NCBI GenBank assembly: GCA_905250885.1
Contig: CAJNOQ010000758.1
Location: 1-41,818, forward strand
Length of the DNA: 41,818 nt
Source of the DNA: Didymodactylos carnosus
Lineage: Eukaryota; Rotifera; Eurotatoria; Philodinida; Philodinidae
Direction: 5' to 3'
Below, in pieces: positions 1 through 12,211 of this stretch. Numbering within the stretch: the first letter of the stretch is position 1; each line of letters begins with the position of its first letter. The position numbers were made by a program, and so were the translations under genes. The notes beneath the pieces were generated by a model, which saw only the letters and a program-made list of their open reading frames with translations, was not told the origin of the DNA and ran no database searches.

Positions 1-1202
1 ATTCCAGATCATCTCTTTGAATATTTTCTCCCTGCTGTAAAAAATAATTTTCTACTTCTCTCTCTTGTGATTCGCTTATCCATAGAATATCTAACACTCA
101 TTTTTCCGTATTTTGCGCACACACAGACACACAGACAACCATTTCGTAAGACCCTAGACTAAAGTCAAGGGAATAAAAGTTTGTTTACATTGCTGCAGCG
201 TTAGTCGTCAAAACTACAGCAGTAATTTTAAAAAAAGGCTATATATCATCAATGACATCAATGATAATAGAGTATATATTCATAACATATATAAAATAGA
301 AAAAAATAAAAAAGACCTAGCTTTGAAAAAATTGATCAATCAAATTTGTTCTTTTCCTTTTTTTATGTGTGACGGCGGGCATTTTTGATGGGAAAAATTG
401 ACGGCTAGCACGAAACAACCAATACAAGAGGCACATTATCGAGTAGCACATTTTGTTGTGTTTCTAACAGATTTAAAAGAGAATTTTTAAAATTGCTTTT
501 GTAATAAAAGGAAATCGACTTTACTTATGTCTGTTAGATGTGCTCAAGCCCGAAACAAGTTCAACATCCACACTATTTATTTAATATCTATCTTAAGCAA
601 AAACTGATTAGCAGCCAAACTAGCTACAACGAGTATCTTCTGAAAGAATTGTTCAGTTTCGTTGAAAATTGCACGAACTGTAAGCATGACCAGCGATCTC
701 AAATTATTTTTTCCGAATGTGGGAGAGAAAGTTCCGAATGGGGACAAAACAGGGGATGCTTTTTTTAACGAAATAATGTCATCTCAATCTAAAATATCCG
801 AAGAGCTCAACTACAGTCACATATTACAAATAAATTAAAGTGAATATTGTGGATTTTGTAAACATGTATTGTTAAAATTACACTGCCGGTTTGACGATGG
901 AGATGAGGTTAGCGAGTTTTGTTTTGTTATCGTCAATTGGTTGTTATTTGTTTCTCACTTTCACAGTCAATATTCTCACGAGTAGTCGTTTCTTCTTCTA
1001 GTTCTAATTCAGAGTTCATCCTTTCAAAGCTAATTTTTCAAATTTTAAACAAAAGATTTTTCCTTTCAATTAGGTTTTATCGACAAATTCGTACTACACA
1101 TCTGATAAACCCTAAGACGCGCACGACTGAAACAGTGATGTTTTTGTGGGCGGCTCGAATCTCAGAATAACTCTATTTGCTACAAACCATCCAATAACCT
1201 GT
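1..1202. other. intergenic, no gene recognised
   Basis: AT-rich sequence with short open frames only. A 76-codon frame at 538-768 and an 83-codon frame at 919-1170 show no family resemblance and no splice context that I can support. A CA/GA-rich patch lies at about 117-138. Confidence 0.6.
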
Positions 1203-1210
1203 ACGATAAT

Positions 1211-1416
1211 CAGGGCCGTCCCGAACGGAGGGTGTGTGTCTGTGATCCCCTCCAATTTTAAAACTATTTGAAAATTAAAGTTTTGGTAAGCATCAAAAAG
1301 TTAAGATAAGCCGCAATGTAGCACTATGATACCGTTTTTCTTCTTTTTTCCTCTAAGTTATGTCATTTTATAACCGATCTCCTCTTCCTAACGTTGAAGA
1401 GATCGGTACGACCCTG
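1211..1416. mobile_element. hAT-type MITE, 206 bp, with 8 bp TSD
   Basis: The element opens with CAGGGCCGTCCCGAAC and closes with GATCGGTACGACCCTG. The reverse complement of the right end is CAGGGTCGTACCGATC, so the terminal inverted repeats match at about 12 of 16 positions. It is flanked by a perfect 8 bp direct repeat, acgataat, at 1203-1210 and 1417-1424. An 8 bp duplication with CAGGG-type ends is the signature of the hAT superfamily. Just inside the right end is a subterminal hairpin (ACCGATCTC at 1372 pairing with GAGATCGGT ending at 1407). The element is too short to encode a transposase, so it is non-autonomous. Confidence 0.85.
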
Positions 1417-1424
1417 ACGATAAT

Positions 1425-3381
1425 GATCTTTACGATAAGATATGCTAAAGAGGGCCTAAATCTTTGCAAATTAGGTAATTAATAACCCACCGATCAATCC
1501 CTTTCCTCTCAAATATGGCTTAAACTTCAAAATAAATTGCCAGTGAGAGACAAAACAGTCGAATGGGGAATATTTGAGAACCCTGAGCATAACCATTTTT
1601 CTATTCAAAAAGGTACACGGTCAGTCCAAGCGTGACGAAATCACATTTTTTCACTTTATTTCTTCGGCATCTCAGCGAAATCAAACCGGATAAAGCTGAA
1701 AGGAGAGGGACCATTTTGTGATGAAATCGACCCGTTAACCGAATTCAGTTTTATTCATAGGGTAGGTACAATATGAGTAGGCGAGTCGAATTGGGCATCT
1801 TTGAAATCTTAGAACTACTCAAAAGCAATTTTATCACTTGAATATTTTCTCGGCTCGAAACCTAGCGGAAATTGTATTTAATATGTTTGTCGTTCCATTT
1901 CACAGTTAATCACACCTATTATATACCACTCGAAACTTCTTTTCCTTGGCAAAATTTCTACATATAACACATGGAAAACTAATTACCTTTGAGCAGAGAA
2001 AAAAACGAAATAACATTTACTACTATATAAAATGCGGAATCTGTTCTTCACAGCTGCATGCAATCTTATGATTTTTTTTTTGCTCTGCGCGACTTCACTG
2101 ACTATACCATCAGATAGAGTGTTTCACAGGCTACAATCTGGTATGCAGACATTTGAAAAAAAGTATTATAGTGTAGCCGGCGGACGGAAATTAGCGCTTC
2201 CATAATGAATCGAATCTGATTCTATCCATATGAAATCCACCACCATTATATCGACATACGGTACCAGCGACGAAGCACACCTCATTTTGTAGAGCTCGAC
2301 GAGTTGAATCGAATGGAGAAACCATAAGCCTTCAAGTGACTCGGGAAAAAAGTTATTGGCACGTTACTCTCCCAGTGGAAATGTCCACTTTTCATCATTT
2401 TCCAGGGGATTTGGCCTAACTTGTGAAACATCTCCTAACGCCATTCCCTAACGTGGAATCTTGAACTTAGTTTTATATGAAAGAGCGCATCAAACTCTAT
2501 ATAGCTGATAGAGAAGAATTATACGACACCTCTGAGGCTTGAGAAAATGATTTCTGAAAAACCCTGTTTTCTAGAAACCCTAGCTGCCTTACTATACCAT
2601 CCAGAAATCTTTTAACTGTCACATTGGATAGCCCGTTCAGTTCTCTATAAAATGAGATGTCATAGGCAAGTTTTTACAATGCTTTATCAAAAAATACAGT
2701 AGAAAATACGATGTGGATCGAAAATTCAGCATAAAGATTAAAATATTTCGATAAATTTATGCCAATAAATTAAAAAAATATTGAAATTTAGCTTTGCATT
2801 TAGGAAAAACTGTCGTGACGGACTCATGTTCTTAGGACTTAGTATCGCTGTCCTCATGCTTCGTTTGCTCCTAAAGTGAGTAGCATTACTTCAAAACATA
2901 CAATCAGTATGCAACTGTGTAAAATTTTTTTATTTTGACAGAATAAAGTTTATATCAACCGTGTAAAAAGCATGATCTCCTAAAGCACGGCTATCTTTAT
3001 TTTTGCTTAACTGTACATAAAACTTGGCCAAAAAGATCTACACGTGTGTAGACGTGGACTGGCCATACACATGATTTGCAAACATTTCATATACGTCTCC
3101 TAATTCCGTTTCTTAAAAACTTAATTTGGATAAAAGAATTTATAAAATTTATAAATGAAACACAAATCGATAGTGCAAGAAACTAGTTGGAATATGATGA
3201 GATCTGCATGTAAACGTAATCTTATGAGTGTCCAAATACCTATTGCTAGTTGAGTCGCACATTCAACTTTGATTTCATTTTAAAACCATTTCAGATAATG
3301 ATATTTCAACGTGTTTCTAAATTCTTATTTCAATTTCAGACTAATCCTTTATCATTATTCTATCCTCAATCCCTGAGAAAA
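1425..3381. other. intergenic / AIFM3 upstream region
   Basis: No coding sequence recognised. 2030-2480 is somewhat richer in G+C than its surroundings and could be old repeat sequence, but I found no terminal repeats. A possible 5' UTR intron of AIFM3 ends near 3340, where a pyrimidine-rich tract is followed by cag. The 13-mer TCCAAGCGTGACG at 1625-1637 recurs inverted at 17433-17445. Confidence 0.5.
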
Positions 3382-5566
3382 ATGGATAAAGTAAAATCAC
3401 TCATTAGTAATTTAACAATGTCAACAAATGCTGACGATCTTTCACTATCTGATCAAATTCGTCATCGTCTATGTAAAATTGACGAATTGGAAAATGGACA
3501 AATGAAAGAATTTGAAGTAAAAACACCAACGGTTGAAGCAACCGTTTTGTTGCTAAAACAAAATAATCGTTACTATGCACTATCATCTAAATGTGCACAT
3601 TATAAATTACCATTAGTGAAAGGTAGACGACCAAAATCAAATTTTATTTTAATTGTACTGTGTTACTATTTTATTTATTTAAAGGTGTTTTTGTAAATGG
3701 ACGAATACGCTGTTTTGCTCATGGTGCTTGTTATAGCGTGGAAACGGGTGATATAGAAGATCATCCTGGTCACGGTAGTTTGCAAAAATACAATGTTGAT
3801 ATTGTCGATGATCAAGTGATATTAGTGGCAAGAAAACAAGATTTAGAAAAAGTCGAATGTACAAATATACCTGATGATCTCCAGTGTGACACAAAAGTAA
3901 CGGTGTTAATTATCGGAGCGGGAGCTGCAGGATTTACTTGTGGTGATACTCTACGACAAAATGGATTTCGCGGACGAGTTGTATTGTTCACAAGAGAAGG
4001 ATCGTTACCTTATGATCGTGTACAATTATCAAAACAACCGTACGTATAAAACTTCACTTGATTACTCTCACTAATACAAGCTTGTTTAGATTAAAACCAC
4101 CTAAAGATTTATTATTACGCGATCAAACCTATTTTAAAAAAGCTAAATTAGATTTAAATTTGGATACCGAAGTAAAATCAGTTAATTTTCATGCAAAAAC
4201 TGTTACATATCAAACACTTGGTAAACAATTAAAATCTGAACAATATGATTATCTTGTTTTAGCAACGGGATTACGTCCACGACCATTACCTAAAAATACT
4301 ATTGGAGGTGAATTACGTGGTATTCATCTTTTACGATCATTGGAAGATGCTCATAATATCGTTAATAAAGTTAAACATTCACAAACGAAGAATATTGTTA
4401 TCATTGGACATTCTTTTATTGGATTGGAATTATGTGGATGGTTAACGACAGGTTTGGCGGGTCCTGAACAAAAGAAAAATGACAATAAAGAATCGACAGA
4501 AGAAAAGAAACCAGAAGAAACTAAAAATATCACTGTTGTCATGCGAGAAACTGTACCAATGAAAAGTAGGTTTTATTTAGCAGTAATGAAAACCGTTTAA
4601 AGAAACTGAAACGTGAGCAAGCTGAGAGCGTAGCTTAAAAGAAGTTAGCTAGGTATCTACTGTTTTCTAAGGTATCTTTCTTGTTTTCAAGAAATATTTG
4701 GTGAAAAAGTTGGTCGAGCATTACAACGTATTCATGAAAAAAATGGTGCACGATTTATTCCTAAAGTAGAAGTTCAAGAATATACCGGTGAAAATAATGT
4801 GTTAACTCATGTTCATTTGTCTAATGGTGAATCGATTGCATGTGATATGGCCATTATTGCTATTGGATCGGAGCCATGCACTGAAATATATAAAAATTCA
4901 CCAATTGATATGACCAAGGATAATTATATACGTGTTAATGGTGGTTTAGAAACATCCGTTGAAAACGTGTTGGCTGTTGGAGATATTATTGAATTTCCAC
5001 TGAAAATATTTAACTATGATCAAGGTGTTCGATGTCAACATTGGCAAATGGCTTGTAGTGAAGGTTTGAAAGAGCTGACTATTAATTATAGAGAATATAG
5101 CTTCTTTTTTTCTACTTTAGGTCATCAAGCAGCTGATACAATTTTACATAAATTAGGTAAGAAAAACAAAAAATAAGAAAAGCTTTCTCAAGTTCCTCTT
5201 TCTATTGTTCTAGGTTATAATTCGTCAAATCCAAATCCACAAAATGAACGCCCATTGAAGCAAGAATTTTTCACTGTTCCCATTTATTGGACAACTCAAA
5301 ATAAAAAAACAACAATTCGCTATTGTGGCTATGTAACGGATACTGATAATTGCATTATTCACGGTGATTTAGATGGAGACTTTAAATGGGTTGCCTACTA
5401 TTTGGTTGATGGTTATGTGCGAGCTTGTGCACAATCACAATTAGATCCATTAACATCTGAAGTAGCTGAAGTCTTTTATCAAAAACGAAATATTCGAAAA
5501 GAAGATATTGAACATGATATGTATGGTTATCGAAAATATTTAAATATTAAAATTAATCCTAAATAA
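3382..5566 (+). CDS. AIFM3: apoptosis-inducing factor 3-like Rieske/FAD oxidoreductase
   Basis: Six exons: 3382-3622, 3685-4039, 4090-4565, 4692-5063, 5121-5156 and 5214-5566. All junctions are in phase and give 610 residues, close to the roughly 605 of vertebrate AIFM3. An N-terminal Rieske [2Fe-2S] domain carries C71-x-H73 and C90-x2-H93. A pyridine nucleotide-disulphide oxidoreductase fold follows, with FAD motif GAGAAG (158-163), NAD motif GHSFIG (305-310) and the FAD-contact segment LAVGD. The C-terminal reductase-type domain is complete. AIFM3 family members are flavoproteins linked to mitochondria and to apoptosis in vertebrates. An acidic/lysine-rich insert (about residues 322-342) interrupts the NAD domain. 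The second exon's donor GTACGT is weak but is the only one that keeps the frame. An in-frame ATG at 3298 would add a basic, presequence-like 28-residue leader. I prefer 3382 because of length and a purine at -3. AATAAA overlaps the stop codon. Confidence 0.93.
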
Positions 5567-5569
5567 AGT

Positions 5570-6276
5570 GACAGATGATTTATTTACTTTTTCTTAGTAA
5601 CCTTTTTCATACATCTTTATTTTCTAATTCTTCTCGTTGTCTAATTCTGATATTTATTACCTTTTACACTACTGTCAAAGTGCCAAAAACGGATCAAAAT
5701 TCATTCTTTGAATGACCTAATGATTTTTTCTGTTAGTAAATATACTTCTATCAGAATAATTAGTATGAACCAGAAGTACATCAAGTAATAGAAAAAAGAA
5801 GGGACAGTAACAAGATCGAACGTGTCACTATCCTTTTTGTGATATCACGTTTCTTGGTTGTAGTATTTAATTATTGAGTGACATTTAAGATAATCGAAAT
5901 TTCGTTTTTGCCACTAAGTTTAAGAAGAATTTTGTTAGATACTAACCGTTCGGTTGCAGTTACTTTTCTTTAGGTGTTACTGTCTATCTTAACATTGTAC
6001 TGTTGTAAGATAACTAGTTGTTTTTTCTTGACGATAACGTATTATTAGTGAATAGTATTTGGCGGGGATAGCGCTTAATTTATCCAAATGACATTTTTCT
6101 TTTTTTTACCAAAGTAATGGAAACACTGATAAAAAAAACATTCGTATTTATCTTTTAGTTTTATAAATAGTTGATAAAATTTTGTTTGGTTCTCTTTTAA
6201 TTTTTAAATGGTGCTTCTCTGATAATGTTTTGAACTTTTTTAATGGTGTAGACAACGACTTTTCAATTACTAACAG
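5570..6276. other. intergenic, AT-rich
   Basis: No gene recognised. A small hairpin around 5986-6013 (tatctta ... taagata) is the only structure seen before the long foldback. Confidence 0.5.
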
Positions 6277-6688
6277 AGTGATTAATGCATTTGTTGTAAA
6301 CTTCATACTTTATTTTATTAGTGATATCTCGACCTTAGACGATCATTTGCAAATACAAACTAAGTGTACAAAAAACTGACCGCTACCTTTCTTATTCTTT
6401 TTACTACGATAACTACTTTTACATGTGAATAAGAACGGACAATTTAGCTATTCCAACACTAGAACTGTACATTGTATGCGCATACATAAAAAGAAGGAAT
6501 AGTCCTAGTTTTTGAATGGTCAAATTGTTCGTTCCTATTCACATGTAAAAGTAGTCATTGTAGTAAAAAGAATAAGAAAGGCAGCGTTCAGTTTTTCGTA
6601 CACTTAGTTTATATTTGAAAATGACCGTCGAAATATCACTAATAAAATAAAATAAAGTATGAAGTTTACAACTGTTGCATTAATCACT
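6277..6688. repeat. foldback palindrome, about 410 bp
   Basis: The left arm begins agtgattaatgc and the right arm ends gcattaatcact. The two arms, about 205 bp each, are inverted copies of one another at roughly 80 percent identity by eye, including a long matching core such as cttttacatgtgaata against its complement tattcacatgtaaaag. The centre is the perfect palindrome GTATGCGCATAC at 6474-6485. There is no coding content. It looks like a foldback-type MITE or an inverted duplication. I see no convincing target-site duplication at its ends. Confidence 0.8.
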
Positions 6689-7128
6689 ATACTTTTAATT
6701 TTTTATATTTATTTACTTGCAATACTGAATAAGCTTCATCATTTATTATTTTTATTTAATTTATTTTTAGTTTAGAAATGTTATTTTATCCATACTTACT
6801 TATATAGCTGACGAAAAAAGACTTTTATCCAAGCCTAAATTAGCAAAACATTGATTTTAAAGTTTGCTTGTTACCAAAATATTTTTATTTCAAACGGTGT
6901 GATTCTAGATCAAATTTTTCTGTTTTTGCTCCTATAAAAAGAGACTTATTGAAAGTTTGCGGTGTATACACAGAAAAAGAGGGAAATATCTAAATATTAT
7001 TATTAATGCTGGAACAATTGTGTTCTGTTATCTAAAAGCGTAAAGCTATATAGAAAAATTGTTTGCGTTCTTTCAGAAATCTTGTCAGATATCAATCGAA
7101 ACTTTCAAATTTTTTTGAGTGTTTGCAG

Positions 7129-7358
7129 ATGATAAAAATTTAGAAAGACTTTTGTACGCGATTTATGAAGAACCTCAAGATCTTCGAGATCTATTAGACC
7201 TAATTCAACGCATATCCTTACAAAGTTCGATGCTCCTTCTAAATACGATTGAATTGGTGTATAATAAGCTGAGACCTGATCAAGTCCTTGCCGTAGTACG
7301 ATTCAAAATGTCGGTGGACAAAGTGTATAAAAATGTAGAACTTTTTGGAAAGTCATAG
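7129..7358 (+). pseudogene. truncated TNFAIP8 (TIPE)-like coding fragment
   Basis: A 76-codon open frame follows a plausible acceptor (tttgcag ending at 7128) and ends in TAG. It reads DDKNLERLLYAIYEE, later LRDLLDLIQRI and KLRPDQVLAVVRFK. The order resembles the N-terminal half of the TNFAIP8/TIPE lipid-transfer family: an acidic start, a Leu-rich helix, then an x-L-x-x-[DE]-[EQ]-[LV] segment leading to R-F-[RK]. The second half of that family, with the conserved HLTAKSHGRI region, is not found downstream, and no upstream exon was found. It may be a broken gene copy or the last exon of something else. The family assignment is weak. Confidence 0.4.
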
Positions 7359-8922
7359 CCTTTCAGTTTCCTTTTGTGTAACACTTCGGGAATAACTTTC
7401 CTATCAAAAAAGTCATCTTTCCAGTTGTCTATCTTCTGACAGCAGTCCGAGATCTAAAGATCAAAAGCTCGCCTAGGAAACTCAATTTTAATATCGGTGG
7501 ACATAAAAATCGAAAAGTGTATATCAACGAAAGTGTTTTGTATAAAATTTTGTTCGAATGAAATTTTAATTAGCTATTCAGAAACCCAAAATTCTTTGCT
7601 ATAAATCCCTATAAACTCGAACACAAATTCATTTGAATACTAGTTTTAGAACAATAGTTTGCGAAGATATATGGAGTTAAAATCTTCAAGTTTTCTACAA
7701 TTCGAGCCATTTCTCTGCAATAACCAGTAAAAATGGCATTATTCTTTCACAAATTGTATTTCTATGTCAAACCAAACAAAATTTAAAAACAATTATTAAA
7801 ACCCTTTTGAGTGGAGCAGATTTTATAAGCGATGCATTGCGTAAATCAGTTCTGTACGATGACTATGCAAATCACTCATATATGTCAAACTTCAGCATGG
7901 AGAAAACAAGATTCATCATACATATATATCGATTCTGATTTATTGAAAAACTAATGCTCATGTCAAAACTGACAGTAAGTTCCATTGCATCAAAAAACAT
8001 GCTCTTCTGTCTCCACTAAAAAAGCTTTCCTGTTCCGATCCATTGTGTAGTAAAGAGCTGGAATCCTTTTGATTGATACCATCTCGTTCTATACTCTAAC
8101 AATCACAGTCGCACTGAAATTTGGTTACGGCAAAGATGTGTATTCCTCATATGTTTAACAACTGGATTATGTTTTTTCATAACGTTCAACCATTATAAAT
8201 CTGTTTTCTCCATAGAAAGTCATTTGCTGTGTTCTCTTGTGAATGAAATTGATTTTCATCAAAACGTATGTGATTCACAGATATAAACGGATCGTAGAGC
8301 TATGACCTATACTTGCTCCGGAAATGAAAATGTTTTTCTGAAATTCAAAATTACTGTTTCACTCATTGTCTCGTTTTCTATAATTTGTTTTTCTTTACCT
8401 CTTTTGATTGAGTGAGAGAGCGACGGAAATAGACGAAACAGGATGTTCTTTTTAGTGTAACGGAAAATGTTGATTTTAATTTGGAAATGTTCATCCATTT
8501 ATATCAACTGTTTCTTCATTGCATCAACAGACACAATCATTTAGCATGCCGAAAGAAAAAAAACGAGAAGTAAAAGATAAAAGAAAAGACTATTGTGATT
8601 CATATAGACTTGCGCCTAATATATAAAGAGCATAATGTGTGATATAGATAAATTAATGGCGTAGTACTGCCGTTAAAACTGAACGTTTTTTCACATTTTT
8701 TGTTTATCCAGATCCGCCCCGTTTCGATCTTTGCCGTGATTGCTTTGATGTAATTCACTATACGTAGTGGTAAATAATCAAAAACATTTTCATTCAGCTG
8801 ATTGTACATATGATATTTTATATCACTTTTCAAAATCACATTATGTATCAGCACTCTGTTTTCAACAATTTAACCTTTGGTCATTATAACTTTGTACGTG
8901 TAGTAGAGCACTTAGCTAAAGG
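7359..8922. other. intergenic
   Basis: Minus-strand open frames at 8307-8498 and 8600-8854 (63 and 84 codons) have no recognisable motif. No RNA gene seen. Confidence 0.45.
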
Positions 8923-8930
8923 CTCACAAC

Positions 8931-9565
8931 CAGAGTTGCCAGATGCTTAGGTCAGAAAAGCGGAAATTTTTTTCCAAAATGCCGAAATGAAGCGGAAACG
9001 CCTTTTTCACCAAACGCAACGAGGTATCAAAAAATATTTTTTGTAGCACTTTATGGCGGTTCCACTTAAGAACACAAAAGAAGTACAAAACATCATTTAA
9101 ATCCCAATTTGAATCGATATTGGCTTTTTGTGGATGCGCGTTTTTGATCAGCCGTCATAAATTTCAAGAGTTATGTATGGCAGGATAAAATTTAATTCGA
9201 AACTTTCCCACCGATAACAGCACTTAATGGTTAAGATTTTCTGACCGAGTTGGCTTCCTTGAAGATTTAGTATTTCACTATTTTTCGTACTCCCTTTCAA
9301 CAGCACTTGAGACAAACTAATGTTTTTCTGTTACCGCTCACTTCCGGGGCAAATTTCTGATTTAGTTCCGAAAACAGTGCGCATCTGTTTTGTAAAAGTT
9401 GCAAACGCATTTTTTTGACAGATCATTCAGCCGCCGAAGGCGGTAAACTTTTTATGAGAAAATGTAAAAGTCTTTATTGCAAGAAGAAGAACAAAAAGAA
9501 CAAATCCTCGAAAAGCGGACAAATTCCGGAAAAAACCACAGAAAGCGGACCATCTGGTAACTCTG
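8931..9565. mobile_element. hAT-type non-autonomous element, 635 bp, perfect TSD
   Basis: The left end is CAGAGTTGCCAGATG. The right end is CATCTGGTAACTCTG, whose reverse complement CAGAGTTACCAGATG matches the left end at 14 of 15 positions. The 8 bp flanking duplication ctcacaac is perfect (8923-8930 and 9566-9573). Subterminal tracts with gcggaaa/gcggac words occur near both ends, typical of transposase-binding repeats. A Lys/Ser-rich frame at about 9415-9565 runs out through the right end and is unlikely to be a gene. There is no transposase, so mobility would need a partner element. Confidence 0.88.
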
Positions 9566-9712
9566 CTCACAACTTTTTTTTAAAACATCACACAAAGTCG
9601 TGCAACATACTCTTTTGTAGAAAATATTTGCTCTAATAAAATTTTAAAACGAATAAGAATTCTATAATCAGTAATCTGAATGCAAGAACGATGCAATTAT
9701 TCAAACCGAATT

Positions 9713-10038
9713 CATATCACCGGAATAAAAATAAAGTTGGTTTTGAGCCCAAAGGGGTTGCTGAAAAATGCTTTTTCGTATTCAGTACACTCGATAACTC
9801 AGAAGATTTTCTGTTTTGTGCTGAGGTTACTTCCAAAAGTTTAGGAAAAATTTTCAAACATATATCATTTTCCTATGCAAATTTTCTTGCGCCATTTTGT
9901 TTCAAAAATTTTCCTAAACTTTCAGAAATACCCTTCGCCAAAGATAGAAATTCTTCTGTGTTATCGAGTATGGTGGATACGAAAAGCACTTTTTCGAAAC
10001 TCAAAGCCAACTTTAGTTTTTTTTGTTCTGATGATATG
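9713..10038. repeat. foldback palindrome, about 325 bp
   Basis: The arms are imperfect inverted copies. Matched blocks are catatca / tgatatg at the ends, AAGTTGGTTTTGAG / CTCAAAGCCAACTT, GAAAAATGCTTTTTCGTAT / ATACGAAAAGCACTTTTTC, ACTCGATAAC / GTTATCGAGT and AAAGTTTAGGAAAATTTT near the centre (about 9875). It gives a 117-codon open frame that is simply the palindrome read through. It shares no obvious sequence with the 6277-6688 foldback. Confidence 0.78.
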
Positions 10039-11513
10039 CTTTGAAGCTCTCGAGAAAAGGCTCATAAATTTTGGATGAAGAATGAAACAGAATGTCTGAT
10101 GGAAACTGTCAAACAGTATTTCTATCAAATCATGATCTGGTATTTTAACCTCTTGCTTCGTTGAAAAAATGTTCTTAGAAAATCTCATCTCTTTTTAAAT
10201 ATAAATCAAATGTTTAATAGTTTCTCAATGATTATTGACTAACTGTTTAACAATTTAAGACATAATTTTTACTATTTTAGTACAAACCAACTTTTACAGT
10301 TTTACTCTTTTAGAAATTAACAGTAGAGACTAATGAGAGGAGAGTTTAGTTGAAGAGACACATTCATGATCAGAGCTAACAATCTGATCGATAACTACGT
10401 AACGCAAAATGCCCACAAATATAACTTGACAAGAACGGTATACTGACTATAGGACGCGGACGACGATGAGGCGCAATGATGCCAGAACGCAACGTCATTA
10501 GGGCCCAAGACATTAAGATTTGAAAATTCATTTTAATACATAATTAGGTTCGTTAATTTATCTTTTATAATTCAAACGAATACAATCCAAAAGGAAATGA
10601 TCTCAGATCGTTCTAGTATTTCAGAATATCACCATTTTGTTGCTTTGACTACTAACGGATGAGTGTGAATGTGATGACGTCGTTACATCCTAGCGTTCGA
10701 TAATTAAAAAAGAAAATAAATACGTCGACAAGATTCTAACAAATATATATTGACTAACCAATATTCATCGTTATCACGCCGCGATTATAATCTTTAAATA
10801 GGATTGTTTAATCCTTATACCAACTGAGCTGATGCTTTGCATATACTTGGTATCCAAACTTATATTTTTACTCAAAGTTAGTGTAGAAAAGTAGCATACA
10901 CACAAACATAAGATAAACTAAATTATCTGTAACAAACATGGTAATGAAACAACAACAGAAAAAACATTGCAGAGAAAAAGAATGTTTCCTTTAAAAAAAT
11001 TATACTTGTAACATAAACACTGTTTTGATGAAATTATATATACGTCCTGTAACTGCCATTAGTCATCGTTAGTAAATTACTCTATCCAAATGATAAAGTT
11101 AAAAAGAAATACAAAATGAGAAAAAATAAAAAATAAAAAAATGTTTTGTACAAAAAGATTCACACATATCACAAACAGGAGTATGCAGATGTAACCGATG
11201 CGAGAAGTGAGCATAGTAGATTATGAGTATATATGTACAATTGCAGACACATAAAAACAGTTATGCTAAACCTTCTTCTCTCTTGCTCTCCACTCGACAA
11301 TACAACACAAAAGCTTATCCAGTTGTTTCTTATACATATAGATATTTAGCACATTGACACAGAAACCCCTGCTTCTAATTCTAAAAAATAAATCTGACAA
11401 TGGCAGTAATATAGCGTTTTTTTTAATTATCAACAAAGAGCTCATTTGGAAAGAAAAGACGACGAATCTCTTTTCTTTTTAACGTACTCAAAACAAATAA
11501 AATCTGAAATAAC
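10039..11513. other. intergenic
   Basis: No gene recognised. 10437-10520 and 10660-10700 are patches of higher G+C that may be old repeat debris. The last part is probably the 3' UTR and flank of the RNF11 gene on the minus strand. Confidence 0.45.
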
Positions 11514-12211
11514 TCAACTATTTGGCACGAATTGTAGTAGTAATGCAGCATCCACATGTGTAAGACACGATGGACAAACAAATTGTTTTAATAACCATTC
11601 GTCAACGCATTTTTGATGATAAACGTGTGAACATGGTAATTGGCGAACTTCTTGATTTTGTTCAAAATCAATAAGACATATTGCACAACTGAAATAGAAT
11701 AAATATTGCGGCTTTAACAAGGCATTGCAAACAATAATTAATTAAAATCAGGGTAGAATTTGAATCATGTTAAGCGACGAATGCTGTCGAACGCTTACAA
11801 ATAGCTTCAGCATATCAGCGATTAACAGAAAAGATGAAAAATCTCCATGTAACATACTCGGACTGTTTAATTCTTTTTTCATCGTATTTAACTATTGGTA
11901 AATGATGTTCAATCATATTTTTCCGCTGTGCTGTTTGAATGTCTGTATAATTTGTAGAAGCATTTAGAGCACCCAAACGATTACGTACGATCAACTAAAA
12001 AAACGAAAATTTCAGTATGCCTACTGTCATTAAAAAAAACGTGTTAAGAGTTACATACTTTTGGTACATTTGCTATGGTCCCAATTAAACCAGTTTCAGA
12101 ATAAACATTATCGACTGACTGTCGTGATGTTGAAGATGAAGGATAATAAAATGGAGGTAATAAAGCACCTCTATCATCGTTATTTATATGTGAGTTCCAA
12201 CAATTACCCAT
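11514..12211 (-). CDS. RNF11: RING finger protein 11, E3 ubiquitin ligase
   Basis: Three minus-strand exons (12211-12059, 11994-11858, 11688-11514) join in phase to 154 residues, the same length as human RNF11. The N-terminus MGNCWN is a myristoylation/palmitoylation signal like the family's MGNC. PPFY at residues 19-22 is a PPxY motif for WW-domain ligases. A helix QTAQRKNMIEHHLP matches the segment before the RING. The RING-H2 domain has C98, C101, C116, H118, H121, C124, C135 and C138, followed by VDAALL as in RNF11. The family sits on endosomal membranes and adapts NEDD4-type ligases and A20-type signalling complexes. The donor GA|GTATGT of exon 2 fixes the frame. The track's upstream ATG at 12259 is not needed, since MGNC is the conserved start. 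Confidence 0.93.

Noticed and set aside
3298..3381. Upstream in-frame ATG extending AIFM3 by 28 residues
   Set aside because: It could be a mitochondrial leader, but it overlaps a likely splice acceptor and makes the protein longer than its relatives. Kept only as an alternative start.
9691..10044. 117-codon plus-strand open frame
   Set aside because: It is the foldback palindrome at 9713-10038 read through in one frame.
10795..10850. tRNA-like text AGCTCAGTTGGTATAAGG on the minus strand
   Set aside because: It resembles a D-arm, but no B box, T-arm or paired acceptor stem follows. Not reported as an RNA gene.
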